From Tubulanus polymorphus (taxonomy: Eukaryota > Nemertea > Palaeonemertea > Tubulaniformes > Tubulanidae): 64,000 bases of DNA. Below, in pieces: positions 39,222 through 50,645 of the stretch; the stretch's first letter is position 1, and each line of letters begins with the position of its first letter. Both the position numbers and the translations under genes were made by a program. The notes beneath the pieces are model-generated. The model did not search any database and was not told the DNA's origin. It was given only the letters and a program-made list of their open reading frames with translations. The stretch covers positions 30,194,650-30,258,649 of the forward strand of contig NC_134026.1 in NCBI RefSeq assembly GCF_964204645.1, in the 5' to 3' direction.

Positions 39222-42200
39222 TGCACTTCCATGATGTATGTGGAAGTGCTATTGTTTTATCGTCTAGTCAAACCGTAGCAACGCGCTACAAACATTTCTG
39301 TAATGGGATAACGTTTACGCAGAAACCGCTGCCCGTCGGAGGCAAGTTGAGTTTGGAGTTGACGCAGGTTTGCGAGTTTAGCGGCGCCGTGAGGATCGGG
39401 GTAACTACTCGCGATCCGGCGAGTTACTCGCGTGAGGATTTACCGAGATACGCGTTCCCGGAATTAACGAATAAAGAAGGACATTGGGCACGGGCGCTGA
39501 ATGAATGTTACGCAGATACCGGCAATAGGATTACTATATATTTAACTAACGATGGTCAAATGCAGTATTTCGTTAATAATGAACATAAAGGAGTGTTTCT
39601 ACACGGGTTACCAACGGATCAAAACCTTTGGGTATTATTGGATATATATGGAAACACGAAATCAGTCAAATTAGTTCCAACAGGTAAGTAATGTAGGCCC
39701 ACGTCGAGAGAGGTTAGATTGATGTGAAAAACGTTTTGAAAAACATGTGAAAATTCCAGAATTATTCGTGATGTGAACCCTGACACGGAACTTGATTTCA
39801 CGTGTAACAGGATGCAGTAACATGCAGAAATTCGAGCTTAAAATGGTTCAGTTTGAATTGACCTACTCTTAACTTTTAAATTAACATCGGAATTGGAAAT
39901 TAAACTCAATTTTGCTGTCGATGTTGACAACAAGTTCATGTAACTCCTCCCTGCACCCGGGGACGATGATGAAACTAATGATGATTTTACTGATAGATGA
40001 AGCTCCGGTTGAGATTGTCGCGCGAGGACCCAGCGCAATGCAAGCGTATCATCAAGCCTGTAAATCCGGTACAAAACCTGTATTTAGGACACGTCTTATG
40101 TTAGTTGGTCAAGATGGAGTCGGCAAAACCAGTCTGAAAAAAGCATTAACCGGACAAAGGTAAAATAACTAAATGCTTAACGGCCGGGGAATGCTAAATC
40201 TGGTTCTCCATGCAGGGAAAACTAGGGATTTTGAATTTTGGCGTCTTCTAGTTCTATCTGGTAACGAGTGGCGCGAGGAACCTCTTGCAAAGAAACAGGC
40301 CCAGATTAGATTCAATCAGGGAATTTTCAGACATAGGGCACTCTAGAAAATCAGGGAACTAAGCTGGACCCAGTTCCACAGTTGTGAGTTAGAGTTAACT
40401 CTGAGTTAAAGTTAGTTCGTTTTCGATGAGTTAACTCAGGGTCAAATCTTAACTCAGAACTGTGGAACTGGATCCTGGAATTTTGCATTCCCTGATCTGT
40501 AAGAAGCCTCTGATTATTTGAGATTTGTGAGTTACTTCAATTTCTATGTGATTTTTAACTATTTCTTTCAGTCATGATGTTACCGAAAAAAGTACGGAAG
40601 GAATTGATTTATCGGCGTCTTGTAGTTTTAGTCGTCAGGAAAAACAAAATCTTCAGAAATCGATTCAACAACAAGATACGGCTCTTACACCGGGTAATTT
40701 TACTATCAACTCGATATTCCTAAAAAAAACAATCTCAATTATGCTGAAATCACTTTTTGGAGTTTTGCAGCCCCGAAAACCCAAACCCTCATCAGAAATA
40801 TTTGCATTCAGCTTCAACAATATTAGAGACTATTGAATGAAAGGTAGCACGAAGAATAGTGTATAACTTTAGATACTGATAGTGCGTTGACTGTTGTAGT
40901 GTTGGGTGGAGCTCATATTCATATTATCACATTACCAACCAACAAATTAAACAGATCATCGAATGCGGTATATACGTAATTCTCCGATTGTCTGAACTTC
41001 CCCATCTTCAATTATTACTTGTCAAAATATTTTTATAAACCCTCATCATCATTTATTATTTACTCGACGGGCGTGTGATGATCTGTCGCCATGGTAACAC
41101 GAATCATGTGTTGAAAATATGTTTTTTAAATGTAATTGTATCTGCATGGATTAAAACAGATACATTGACCTGGCCTAGGTTAGTGTAGTCCCCGCTATAG
41201 TATCAGTTATCAGATATCAGTTATCAGATATCCAAGCGGTTGAATACAGAAGTGTTAAAATAAAACACAATTGACAGGTGCATCCGGAGGGGACCCTTCT
41301 TATAACATGTTCTTCGCCAGGTTGCAAGATCGTGACTTAAGTCCAAAAAGTCATTAGAAATAGATTGGTCTTGATTGCTTAAACTTGTGTTAAGTAGTGA
41401 GATCAGTTAGGCTATAGAACCAAAATGATCTCAGACTGGTCTTAAGTTGTTAGTTCGGCTATAGAACCAAAATGAGATTAGACTTGTCTTAAGTTGTTAG
41501 ATTGGTTATAGAACCAAAATGAGTAAATGAGCTAAGCAGTGTGGTCATTATATCCAAACAGCTTACAATTGTTTACAGCAACATTTGACAAGGCAAAAGA
41601 TGATCAAGCAAAAAATTCCAGTTTTTTCATCACGAAGAGTCATTTGATTTAGTGCCTGCTCCTATAGAACGCGCAGTAGTGAAGTGAATGCACTGATTGA
41701 ATGTTGTTTCACTCGGGTGGAGTTGATTAACTATTGATTTAATGTTTCGTGATAATTATCCCGAGAATTCATGACCATTGAATCGATTTCAAATGAAATT
41801 CTAAACCGACTCCGATTAATACGTACGGCGTTGATATTCGATATATTGTTTTGTAGGAGGAACCGATTGGTTGGAAGAAGAATATTACAACGCCCTATCA
41901 GATAACATCGTACAGGAACTCGTTCATCAGAAGAGAAATGATAAACCTTCGGTAGATGTAAAAAATCAACAGCTGCTAAACATGACTGCAGCTACTGCAG
42001 CTGCTGCTGCTGCTGCTAAAATGCCTGATATAGAAACAGTTTCCGATGTGGTAAATAATATATATTCATAGTTCTTTCGACGTGTGGTAAAACTCACTGA
42101 AGTCGTCAAAGTATAGAAAGATGATCATTATGTTGACGACTTATCCAATGATGACTTACACTTGAATCGAAATTACAAAATGAGACTCAAAAATAGAGAA

Positions 42201-45200
42201 ATAGAGATGACTTTCCCAATGTGACTGCTTTACCATTGATGACTATATGCCTCATTAGTCTTTGGATCGACAGTAAAACTTGGGCGTCTTAATCGAACGA
42301 TAACCACACTCAAACGTGGTGAACGGATAATAAGATTTATTTATTAAATCTAAAATATATACACTTGACGATGATCTCTAGGGTGAGATCGAAACGTCGT
42401 GTCTTATATATATTTTAGATTTAATAAATAAATTCTTGTTTTTAAATTCTTTTAATCTGTAGATAGTGGGTTTTTATCTTATTGGTCGTCTTAGTTTGCA
42501 CGATAACTATGTCGATGACTTATTCGCATGACAACTTACACACTTACCAATACTAAATAAATTAGAGATGACACAAATTATGTGATGATCCTTAAGAGGA
42601 CTTAGAGTAAGAAAATTTGATTGGAAATACAAATTAGGACTAAAGAATAGAGATTTATCTGATGATAACTTCAATGAGTTTGACTGAATTATTTGTCCTA
42701 ATAAAATTATTATCCTTTGAGCTTGAAACGATTCTGAGAGTTTGATATTTCTACTGTTTTCATGATAAAGTGATGATATATATTTATTATTTACAGCATC
42801 GTCGTGGATCGATAATATCTCTCAGTCCGTACACCGATTTATTGAATGAAATGCCCGAAAGAGTCGTTCAAATCGTCGAATATAAATTGAAAGAACACAA
42901 ACGAAAACCGTCGAAAGAATCGTTACGTAAAGATCAAGATGATGTATTGTTTAATATCTGGGATTTTGCGGGACAATCGATATATTACACAACCCACCAG
43001 GTAATTCGTTATTGCTTCATTTCTCTGGAGGGGTTACACTAAAGTCCGGACAGCTAGTCCATCTTTCCATCCGTCGGTCCATGGAGTAAATTTAGTGCTG
43101 ATAATACATCCTATGTCTTTGGTTTTATATTTGTGGGGACTTTTCGTCTGACACAGCGGACATCGAAATATATCACAGAGTTGAGAATCGGGGTTAAAGA
43201 AAAAGCTGAAAATGTCTGTAAAATGATAAATCTCAATGATATTTTCACTAGGTTTTTCTATCGCACCGAGCTGTTTACGTTATTGTGTTCAATCTTTGTC
43301 ATGAACTATTTGAACTGGCTAAAGTAAGCAACAAGGTACGTATTTAATGCACTGTATCCAATTTAGTGCACATGAAGACCGGTGACTTCTAGTGCATGGT
43401 TGTGAAACCTTTTATTCATCGAGTGAACCTTCAAATTACTACCAGTCTTTTAATTTTTATTGATTTGATACCAGGTTAACAAGGCTCCTCTACAACTATT
43501 TCGAATTTGTGAACTGTGGAGAGATTTTTTCGAGTAAAACTGATTTTGAGTAATATTCGTAATATTTTAGTCGTCTTATGATGAAAGGGAGTTGACTAAT
43601 CTGGAATATATCAAATTCTGGATGAATTCTATCCACGCTCACGCCGCTAAGAATACCCATGACAGTATAGATAACATATCACTATCGCCACCTATATTCG
43701 TCGTCGGAACTCACAAGAATAGTCTCCCGGGAAATGAGGAAGAAAAACAGAAATTGGTAGGTTTTGAATTAACGCGTGAATGAATGATTGAACTGACATT
43801 AGGTTAAAAACATCGAAAAATTGATTGAAAGTTACGAATATCTGCCTCTTCATGGTAGCCTATATAAATGTGTTTACAGATTGAAGAAAAGTTCCGTGTG
43901 ATTCGTGAAGGAATCGAGAACCAAACTTATACACATCATGTAATACCACAGTTTTATGCCATTGAAAATTGTAGTGAAACTGAAGACAATCAGGTAGTTG
44001 ATTTTCCTACATCTCGATATTCAATTTAATAGGTTTATAATGTAATAATTTCTACAAATATATTCATGGTTTATTTATTTGAAGATCGTTGAACTGAGGA
44101 ATAACATACAGACGGTTGGTAGTAAAGAATCCTATATGGGAGAACAAATTCCTTTAAAATGGCTGCAATTTGAGAAGTCAATTTCGCAGTTAGTCGACAA
44201 CGGGATGTACTTCAGTTCAGTGGACCAGGTACTACTCAACATCCGGGAGTGTTTTCCAACCATAGTACCAACGGAATGGCACTTTTTCGGCAAATAAAGG
44301 CACCAAAAACAATTTTTCCTTTCCTCTAAACTGATACAGGAAAAAATCCAAAAACCTAGAAAAGGAAATTGGATAACGCTATTGACCACATGTTTCATGT
44401 TTCTTTATCTATACATGATTCAATGAAAAATGAATGAATTGTAACATTTCTCTGATTCACTCAGGGAATTCTGTATAACCTATACCTGCACTATGTTCTG
44501 TATCCACCATTGAGTTTCTACTAACCGGTAATTTGTTTGTATTTCTAGCTGAAAGAAGTAGCTCATGAACACGATATATTCAGCGATGAAGAATTCTCGA
44601 CGATGTTAGAATTCTATCATGATTTCGGATTGATTATTCACTATAATTCTGCTGATGAGATTCTGAGTAGAATAGTAATACTGAAACCTCAGTGGTTAAC
44701 TGATCAATTCAGAAAGGTTCTCGCATACGACGCTGATGTGAGTAGAACATCATCAATCATAAACCACGTTCACACCATGTTGTGCTAAATTTAGTCTGTT
44801 CCGTGTCTGGGCCAAATTCATCACACTGAATAGCATAAGTGTGAAAGGCGGTTTATGATAAATGACCACGGATTTATGGCGTCTGTATAATGAATCATAA
44901 CTAGTAGTTATAAATGTTTGGTAATACTAAACATTGTAGGAAAACACAGAGAATGGAGTTCTGAATAATAAAGATATGAATAAAATCTGGGGTGATGTGA
45001 TTGTGGAGAAAGCTGCATTAATCGGTTTAATGGATAAATTTGACCTGCTCTGTTTTAGTCTTCCAAATAACAATGTAAGTAGAATTGATGATGAAAGTTT
45101 CTTTTCAAGGAGGAGTTGACTCTAGAATCTCAAAACTGTGATATTTGTTTATACATGGTAGACTACGCACTTGCCACAGAGCTGAGTGCCTCATATTATC

Positions 45201-48200
45201 ACATGGGGATCATTCATTTATTACGTACGCATGAAATTTGACTTTTTCACCCCAGTACACGAAATCGGCCATTTTTTCATATACATTTAGCATTTTGGTA
45301 TGCAATTGCACTGACCCATCCCCCTGCCCTAATACGTACGTAATAAATGAATGATCCCATGTCCCCTGCCCTTGTTTGCCACGGGCTGATCACTTCAGAT
45401 GATCACGAGCCCCAGTCTCTGGTTGCCTAATTGTCTTGGATTATTGCGTGCCCTAAACAAAATATAAAAGATTTCCTCTATCCCGTGTAATCACGATCAA
45501 TCGTTTCTTCGACTGCTCCAGAATTCATTTTCCTTTGAGTGGATTCTACAGAATTCAACCGTTAAATAATGAATGTAATCTTTTCAGATGACGTTATGTG
45601 AATATCATATACCATCACGAGTTCGCAAAAATCGATCGATTCCTCAACTTCCTCCGTCTGTTCATGATGTCTGTTTCTATATGGATTTCCACGGATTCCT
45701 ACCTGGTTAGTGACACTATATTCATGCAGGGATGTGAACCTGATTGTGTCGTGAGACTCTACCACTGATCCCGTCCTGATAACCCTGTGTACATACATGC
45801 AGCTATATGTGCGCTGGGTATATTCTGTTCCTAATGATAGTGATAATGATTCATCTGTCTAAATATGCTAATTTGGCATTACATGATACAAGGAGAAAGC
45901 AAAAATCCAGTTCGATAAAAAGTCATCTAGTCTCGCAATGTCATCAGGTTTAAATCCCTATTAACAAATAGATGGTTAATTGATGTGTTAATTGATGTGT
46001 TAATTGATGTATTAATTGATGTGTTAATTGTATAGATGGATTATTTCATCGTATTGTGACTCGTGTGATTCGCTGGTCGTTTGAAAACGGGGGACAGTCG
46101 CCGAGATTGTATTACAGACTCGCTTGTTTCATCATCGATAATGAACACGATCTCGTCCTTCAGATGGAGCCACTGAAATACGCTCGTATTAAAGTAAGCA
46201 TCTTTCATTGTTTATTTGAATCTGTATATTGCCTGTATTTGAACCCGTGTATTGCCTGTATTTGAATCCGTATATTGCCTGTATTTGAACCTGTATATTG
46301 CCTGTATTTGAACCCGTCTATTGCCTGTATTTGAACCTGTGTATTGCCTGTATTTGAACCCGTGTATTGCCTGTATTTGAACCCGTGTATTGCCTGTATT
46401 TGAACCTGTGTATTGCCTGTATTTGAACCCGTGTATTGCCTGTATTTGAACCTGTATATTGCCTGTATTTGAACCTGTATATTGCCTGTATTTGTAGGTT
46501 CTGATAAAGAGAGTCGCTGATTTAAGTGATAGTGATGAATCTGCTGATGAATCTAACACCGATAAAGCTCTTCCACCCCCGAATCCTTCTGTTTGTGCTA
46601 AGGTTTGATTTTTGATATAAAAAAAGTAAAAAATCAGCTACGTCGTAGCTGAGACGATCATTACATTGACAAATGATGACCTTGGCTAGGTAAATTGAAT
46701 TGGAAATACAAATGTGCACTAAATTCAGAGATGATTTATTTGATGATGATTTAACTGAGTTTAACTGTCACTCCTATCTCAACAGTTTCACTATTTGTAT
46801 CTGTAACTGGAATTATTGATTATTTCTAGGTTCGACATTTTCTTGAGTCGACTCTGTGTAGTTTACGTGAAATGTGGATTCGTCGTTTATCATACACCGC
46901 TCGCGTCATCTGCTACTGCGGTAAACAATGTCATTACCACGGCAACGCTTACTGTGAATTGTTGGAATGTTTGCATTTTCTGAATCTCGATGAATGTCTC
47001 ACAAATAAGGTTTGTTACTATTCCACTAATCAAGAAAAAATTGAAAGGGATTTTGAATTCCGTGATCTGTTAAAATACTGTCTGATTCAGGGTGGCGCCA
47101 CCTACCTCGAAATCAGGGAAAAGTCAGGGAATATTGTAAAAAATCTAAAAATCATGGAAATTTGTTGAGATTACTAGATTACTAGATTACCTAAAATTAA
47201 ACAGTTTCCGTCTATGTCGTACGTATTTGACTGTGATTGATTAGATTAGCAGATTGAGTCAGGGAACACAACGCACATGTCAGGGAATAGTCAGGGATAA
47301 GCGCGTCAAAAAGTGACGTCACCCTGTGATTCTCTCTCTGATTCCCTCTGAACAACTGTATATTTATTCTGTTTATAGATCGTGTGTTGCGAACACAGAA
47401 GAATAAAAACTGCTAATTATCGTAAATGGTTCCCGTCACATCATCCTGTTGGTGAGTACGCATTCACAGAAACCTCGGTCCCTCCTCCACCCTGAACCTT
47501 TCTGAAATCACAGAAACCTCGGTCCCTCCTCCACCCTGAACCTTTCTGAAATCACAGAAACCTCGGTCCCTCCTCCACCCTGAACCTTTCTGAAATCACA
47601 GAAACCTCGGTCCCTCCTCCACCCTGAACCTTTCTGAAATCACAGAAACCTCGGTCCCTCCTCGACCCTGAACCTTTCTGAAATCACAGAAACCTCGGTC
47701 CCTCCTCCACCCTGAACCTTTCTGAAATCACAGAAACCTCGGTCCCTCCTCCACCCTGAACCTTTCTGAAATCACAGAAACCTCGGTCCCTCCTCCACCC
47801 AGAACCTTTCTGAAATCACAGAAACCTCGGTCCCTCCTCCACCCTGAACCTTTCTGAAATCACAGAAACCTCGGTCCCTCCTCCACCCTAAACCTTTCTG
47901 AAATCTGTAATGAATGTCTTCATTTAGCCCGTCCTGGACCGATTTTACCGGCTGACATTTTACCGTCGAAAGATGAAAACGTCATCACAAACATCGAAGC
48001 GAAGAAAGGAGCCGAACTTCCCGGTTGGGTGAAGAGCGCGGCTAAACTTCTGAATGGTGGATCAGAGGGGCAAGACTGGACTGAATTAGCTAAGAAACTA
48101 GGTACAGTAGAACATGACTGCTTCGAATTATCACGTGCCCCACGAGTTTACAAATTTTCTCCCACTCCAATTCATTATGATAACAACCAATCCCTGCTCC

Positions 48201-50645
48201 AACTTCCCCGGAATTTACGTAGCTCTGAAAAGATGTATTAGTCCTACACGATCTGAAACAAATGGAGTCTATTAGACCAAGTTCTACCGCTCTCGATAAA
48301 GATTTGAGAGTTAACTCATCGAAAATTGGCTGATTTTAACTCTAACTCGCATCTGTAAAACTGGAATCTGCATTTGAATTTAGCAATCTCAGAAATAGTG
48401 AATGATCGCTGAACTCCTGCTCTGGTCAACGATTCATGTTTTGTTTGTTTTTTATTCGAAGGTTATAAGAAGATTCGAATCGATCGTTTTAACGATGATT
48501 TAAATCCGGGTCTCGCTCTGATCGCTGATTGGATTATCAGTAGTGGTAATACAGCTTTATCTATTGATATGATGATTACATATCTAGAACAGATGCATCG
48601 AGATGATATTATAGATATTATACATAAAGGTCGAGGTAAGTTTCACGGAAAATGGATGATATCTTCGTTAAAAGTTTCAGAACCTATTTCATGGCTCGGT
48701 AGACAGGGTTTTTGACTCGGGTCAGTGAGCTGTTCGGTTTGAACCTCAGTAAACCCATACAAGTCAATGATCAATACTTGATGGAGTAAAGTGTTAAGAA
48801 ATGCATAAGAATTATAAACTGCGGGTAGAGATCTATGCCCCTGGACAACAAACAGTCTATAGACCTATTGCAGCCATGTGTTTTTTTTACATGACTGCTG
48901 CCATATTTACAGTCCATACAATAAGAGATTTTAAATAACGGATCCCGAAATTTGTAAATGACTATGTTATCTTGTGTTGTTATGGCAAGTCTCCAACACT
49001 AATAAGCAAACTAAGATACAGATCTACTGCGTAACTTACGGTGTTTATATATGAATTATTTGTAGAATATGAAGTCGATCCTCCACAGATATTTATCAGT
49101 TATCAATGGGATAAACAAGATGAAGTTCGCCAGTTACGGGACTGGTTAGAACGAGCTGGATTCACGTGTTGGATGGATATCGGTCAGATGGGCGGTGGGG
49201 ATCAACTGCACCAAAAAATAGACCTCGGAATACGAAACTGCAAGGTTAAACTAGTTTATAACAAGTGAAGTTCGTAATAAAAAACATGGGCCTCACAAAT
49301 GAGGGAAAACTTGGAAGTTCAAAATTATATTATTATAAAATTCCCGGTTTGGAAATATTTGAGAATTTGATATTCTGCTAATCCAGGAAATATGTAGGAA
49401 ATTCAACTTCCCTGCGCAAAGTTCTGAGATATTTATTGCTTTCTTCCTTTAGCAATTTTTCTTAAAAATCACATTAATCAACCAGTCACCACTAAAGTGT
49501 TGATGTCTCTGTAGTTTGATGATAACTGTTCGATTTCCATTTGGAAAAATTGAAAAATCACGAGTGAAAAGCTTGGTAATTTTGTATTGGTGCTACTGTA
49601 AGATCAACAAGCTCCAGAAACTTGTATTGTATGTACATGTATTTGTATTTCATAATTGTAGGTAGTTTTGGCTTGTTTGTCACCTAAATACATAGTGTCT
49701 CACATCTGTAACCGGGAACTCAGTTTAGCCGATATCTTACGCAAACCAGTTGTACCTATAGTGTATGATAAGGTACCGTGGCCTCCACCGGGGGGCATGG
49801 CACTTATGTTCTCACAACTGATCTATATCGATATGAACGGTAGGTGGCAACTCCATTTTGTTTTTAATTAAGACCCAAGATCTTGAGTTATTACCAAAAC
49901 TTTAGAGCAAATAGATTTAAAAAGATCTTGAACTCGGTGCTACACAGAATAATTCTACTGAAAAATATTCTTGTGGTCTATCGTTTCTTTCCTGTTAGGA
50001 ATTAGTCAAAATTACTACAAGTACCGTAGTTGTTACTTTCAAAATGAATTCTACATTTGATTGCAAATGCATTTTATTATTTCATGGCTTAAATCATTGA
50101 TTTGAGGCTCAGAAACTCTCTTACGGATTTAAGAAAAAGTGTTGACTTTTAACTTAAAAAATTTCTAAAATTTTGCCTCAGTTCGACATCAACAAACTCT
50201 AGAAATTGGAGTGATAGATACTGTGAGTGTTATTGTTATCTGTTTAGGTGTTGGCGGTCACGGAGGTTCCGGTATTCACGCCGATCTAGAAGATAGATAC
50301 AATGAAGTCATCCAACAAATCTCTCATCACACGAGTCCGGAAAATCCACCTCAGATAGACGTGGAAGTTTCACCAGCCGTTGATGAGACCGATGAGAAAG
50401 AGTTAACGCCGCGCTCGGACGCGACCGTGCTCAGTTCTGATGCGATTTCGCAGGATCAGTCTGCTGCGGAGAACGTAATACAACCCGATTATAATATACT
50501 GAATAATACGTCAGTTCTCCCTGAACACTTACACGGTGACCGTGTTACACCTCCCAATTTACAACAACAACCAACTCAACAAACTCTCAATTCAACCGTT
50601 GAGCAAGTTAGCGTTACTAAATGTGCGATTTGTACGATATTGTGA
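39221..50645 (+). CDS. NHR-Roc-COR-Death-TIR protein with C-terminal CaaX box, 1239 aa
   Basis: Twenty-one exons (39221-39683, 39997-40159, 40572-40693, 41857-42050, 42797-43000, 43252-43323, 43571-43756, 43880-43993, 44085-44228, 44549-44737, 44940-45074, 45588-45705, 46036-46193, 46498-46602, 46830-47009, 47379-47448, 47928-48101, 48462-48635, 49066-49244, 49662-49839, 50248-50645) keep one frame for 1239 residues. Domains: Neuralized homology repeat 2-150 (FHDVCGSAIVLSS, LPRYAFPELTN, DIYGNT); Roc GTPase with P-loop GQDGVGKTS (192-200), DFAGQ (370-374) and THKN (453-456); COR about 510-870 (ILKPQWLTDQFRKVL); Death domain 905-985 (DWTELAKKLGY to DIIDIIHKGR); TIR 993-1107 (PPQIFISYQWDKQ, CWMDIGQMGGGD) with a conserved Glu at 1067; Ser/Gln-rich tail ending CTIL. 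This resembles an innate-immune or cell-death signalling scaffold; function is inferred from domains only. Confidence 0.9.
40367..40475. repeat. Short imperfect palindrome (MITE-like) in ROCO-TIR intron 2
   Basis: GGACCCAGTTCCACAGTTGT at the left pairs with the reverse complement of the right (ggatccagttccacagttct). Related strings (agttaactc, accaagtt, ccacggttgtgagt) recur near 48270-48370 and 52855-52880, suggesting a family. Confidence 0.5.
41395..41525 (+). repeat. Tandem repeat, about 50-bp unit, 2-3 copies
   Basis: The unit ggctatagaaccaaaatgag...gtcttaagttgttag repeats with small changes in intron 3 of the ROCO-TIR gene. Confidence 0.6.
42330..42437. mobile_element. Foldback with Penelope-type hammerhead-like core
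   Basis: Arms GATTTATTTATTAAATCTAA and its complement flank a core: CAC, TTGACGA, hairpin GATCTC-tagggt-GAGATC, then GAAACGTC followed by GTG. CAC/GTG plus the long arms form stem I; ACGT is a minimal stem III; the predicted cleavage site follows GTC. The usual CUGANGA box reads UUGACGA (first C changed), so activity is doubtful. The type (long stem I, tiny stem III) is that of hammerheads known from Penelope-like retroelements. Confidence 0.5.
45205..45358. mobile_element. 154-bp MITE in ROCO-TIR intron 11
   Basis: Ends GGGGATCATTCATTTATTAC and the reverse complement of atgatccc are inverted repeats of about 27 bp with ACGTACG inside. Same family as the 65-bp foldback at 15329-15393. Confidence 0.7.
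46205..46496 (+). repeat. Minisatellite filling ROCO-TIR intron 13, ~23-bp unit, about 12 copies
   Basis: The unit is (g)tattgcctgtatttgaaccyg. It occupies almost the whole intron 46194-46497. The last unit has GTAG instead of GAAC (tgcctgtatttgtag) and this AG is the 3' splice site. Confidence 0.9.
47465..47905 (+). repeat. Minisatellite in ROCO-TIR intron 16, 44-bp unit, ten copies
   Basis: Nearly identical 44-base units (cacagaaacctcggtccctc then ctccaccctgaacctttctg) in tandem with only scattered substitutions, indicating recent expansion or homogenisation. The array makes up most of the intron. Confidence 0.95.

Noticed and set aside
46212-46559. A 115-codon minus-strand frame with repeated 'GNIQVQIQ' units
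   Set aside because: It is the antisense reading of the intronic 23-bp minisatellite; unit length and frame simply keep it open.
47465-47905. Regular repeats resembling a CRISPR array
   Set aside because: Units are head-to-tail identical with no unique spacers, and the genome is animal; it is a minisatellite.
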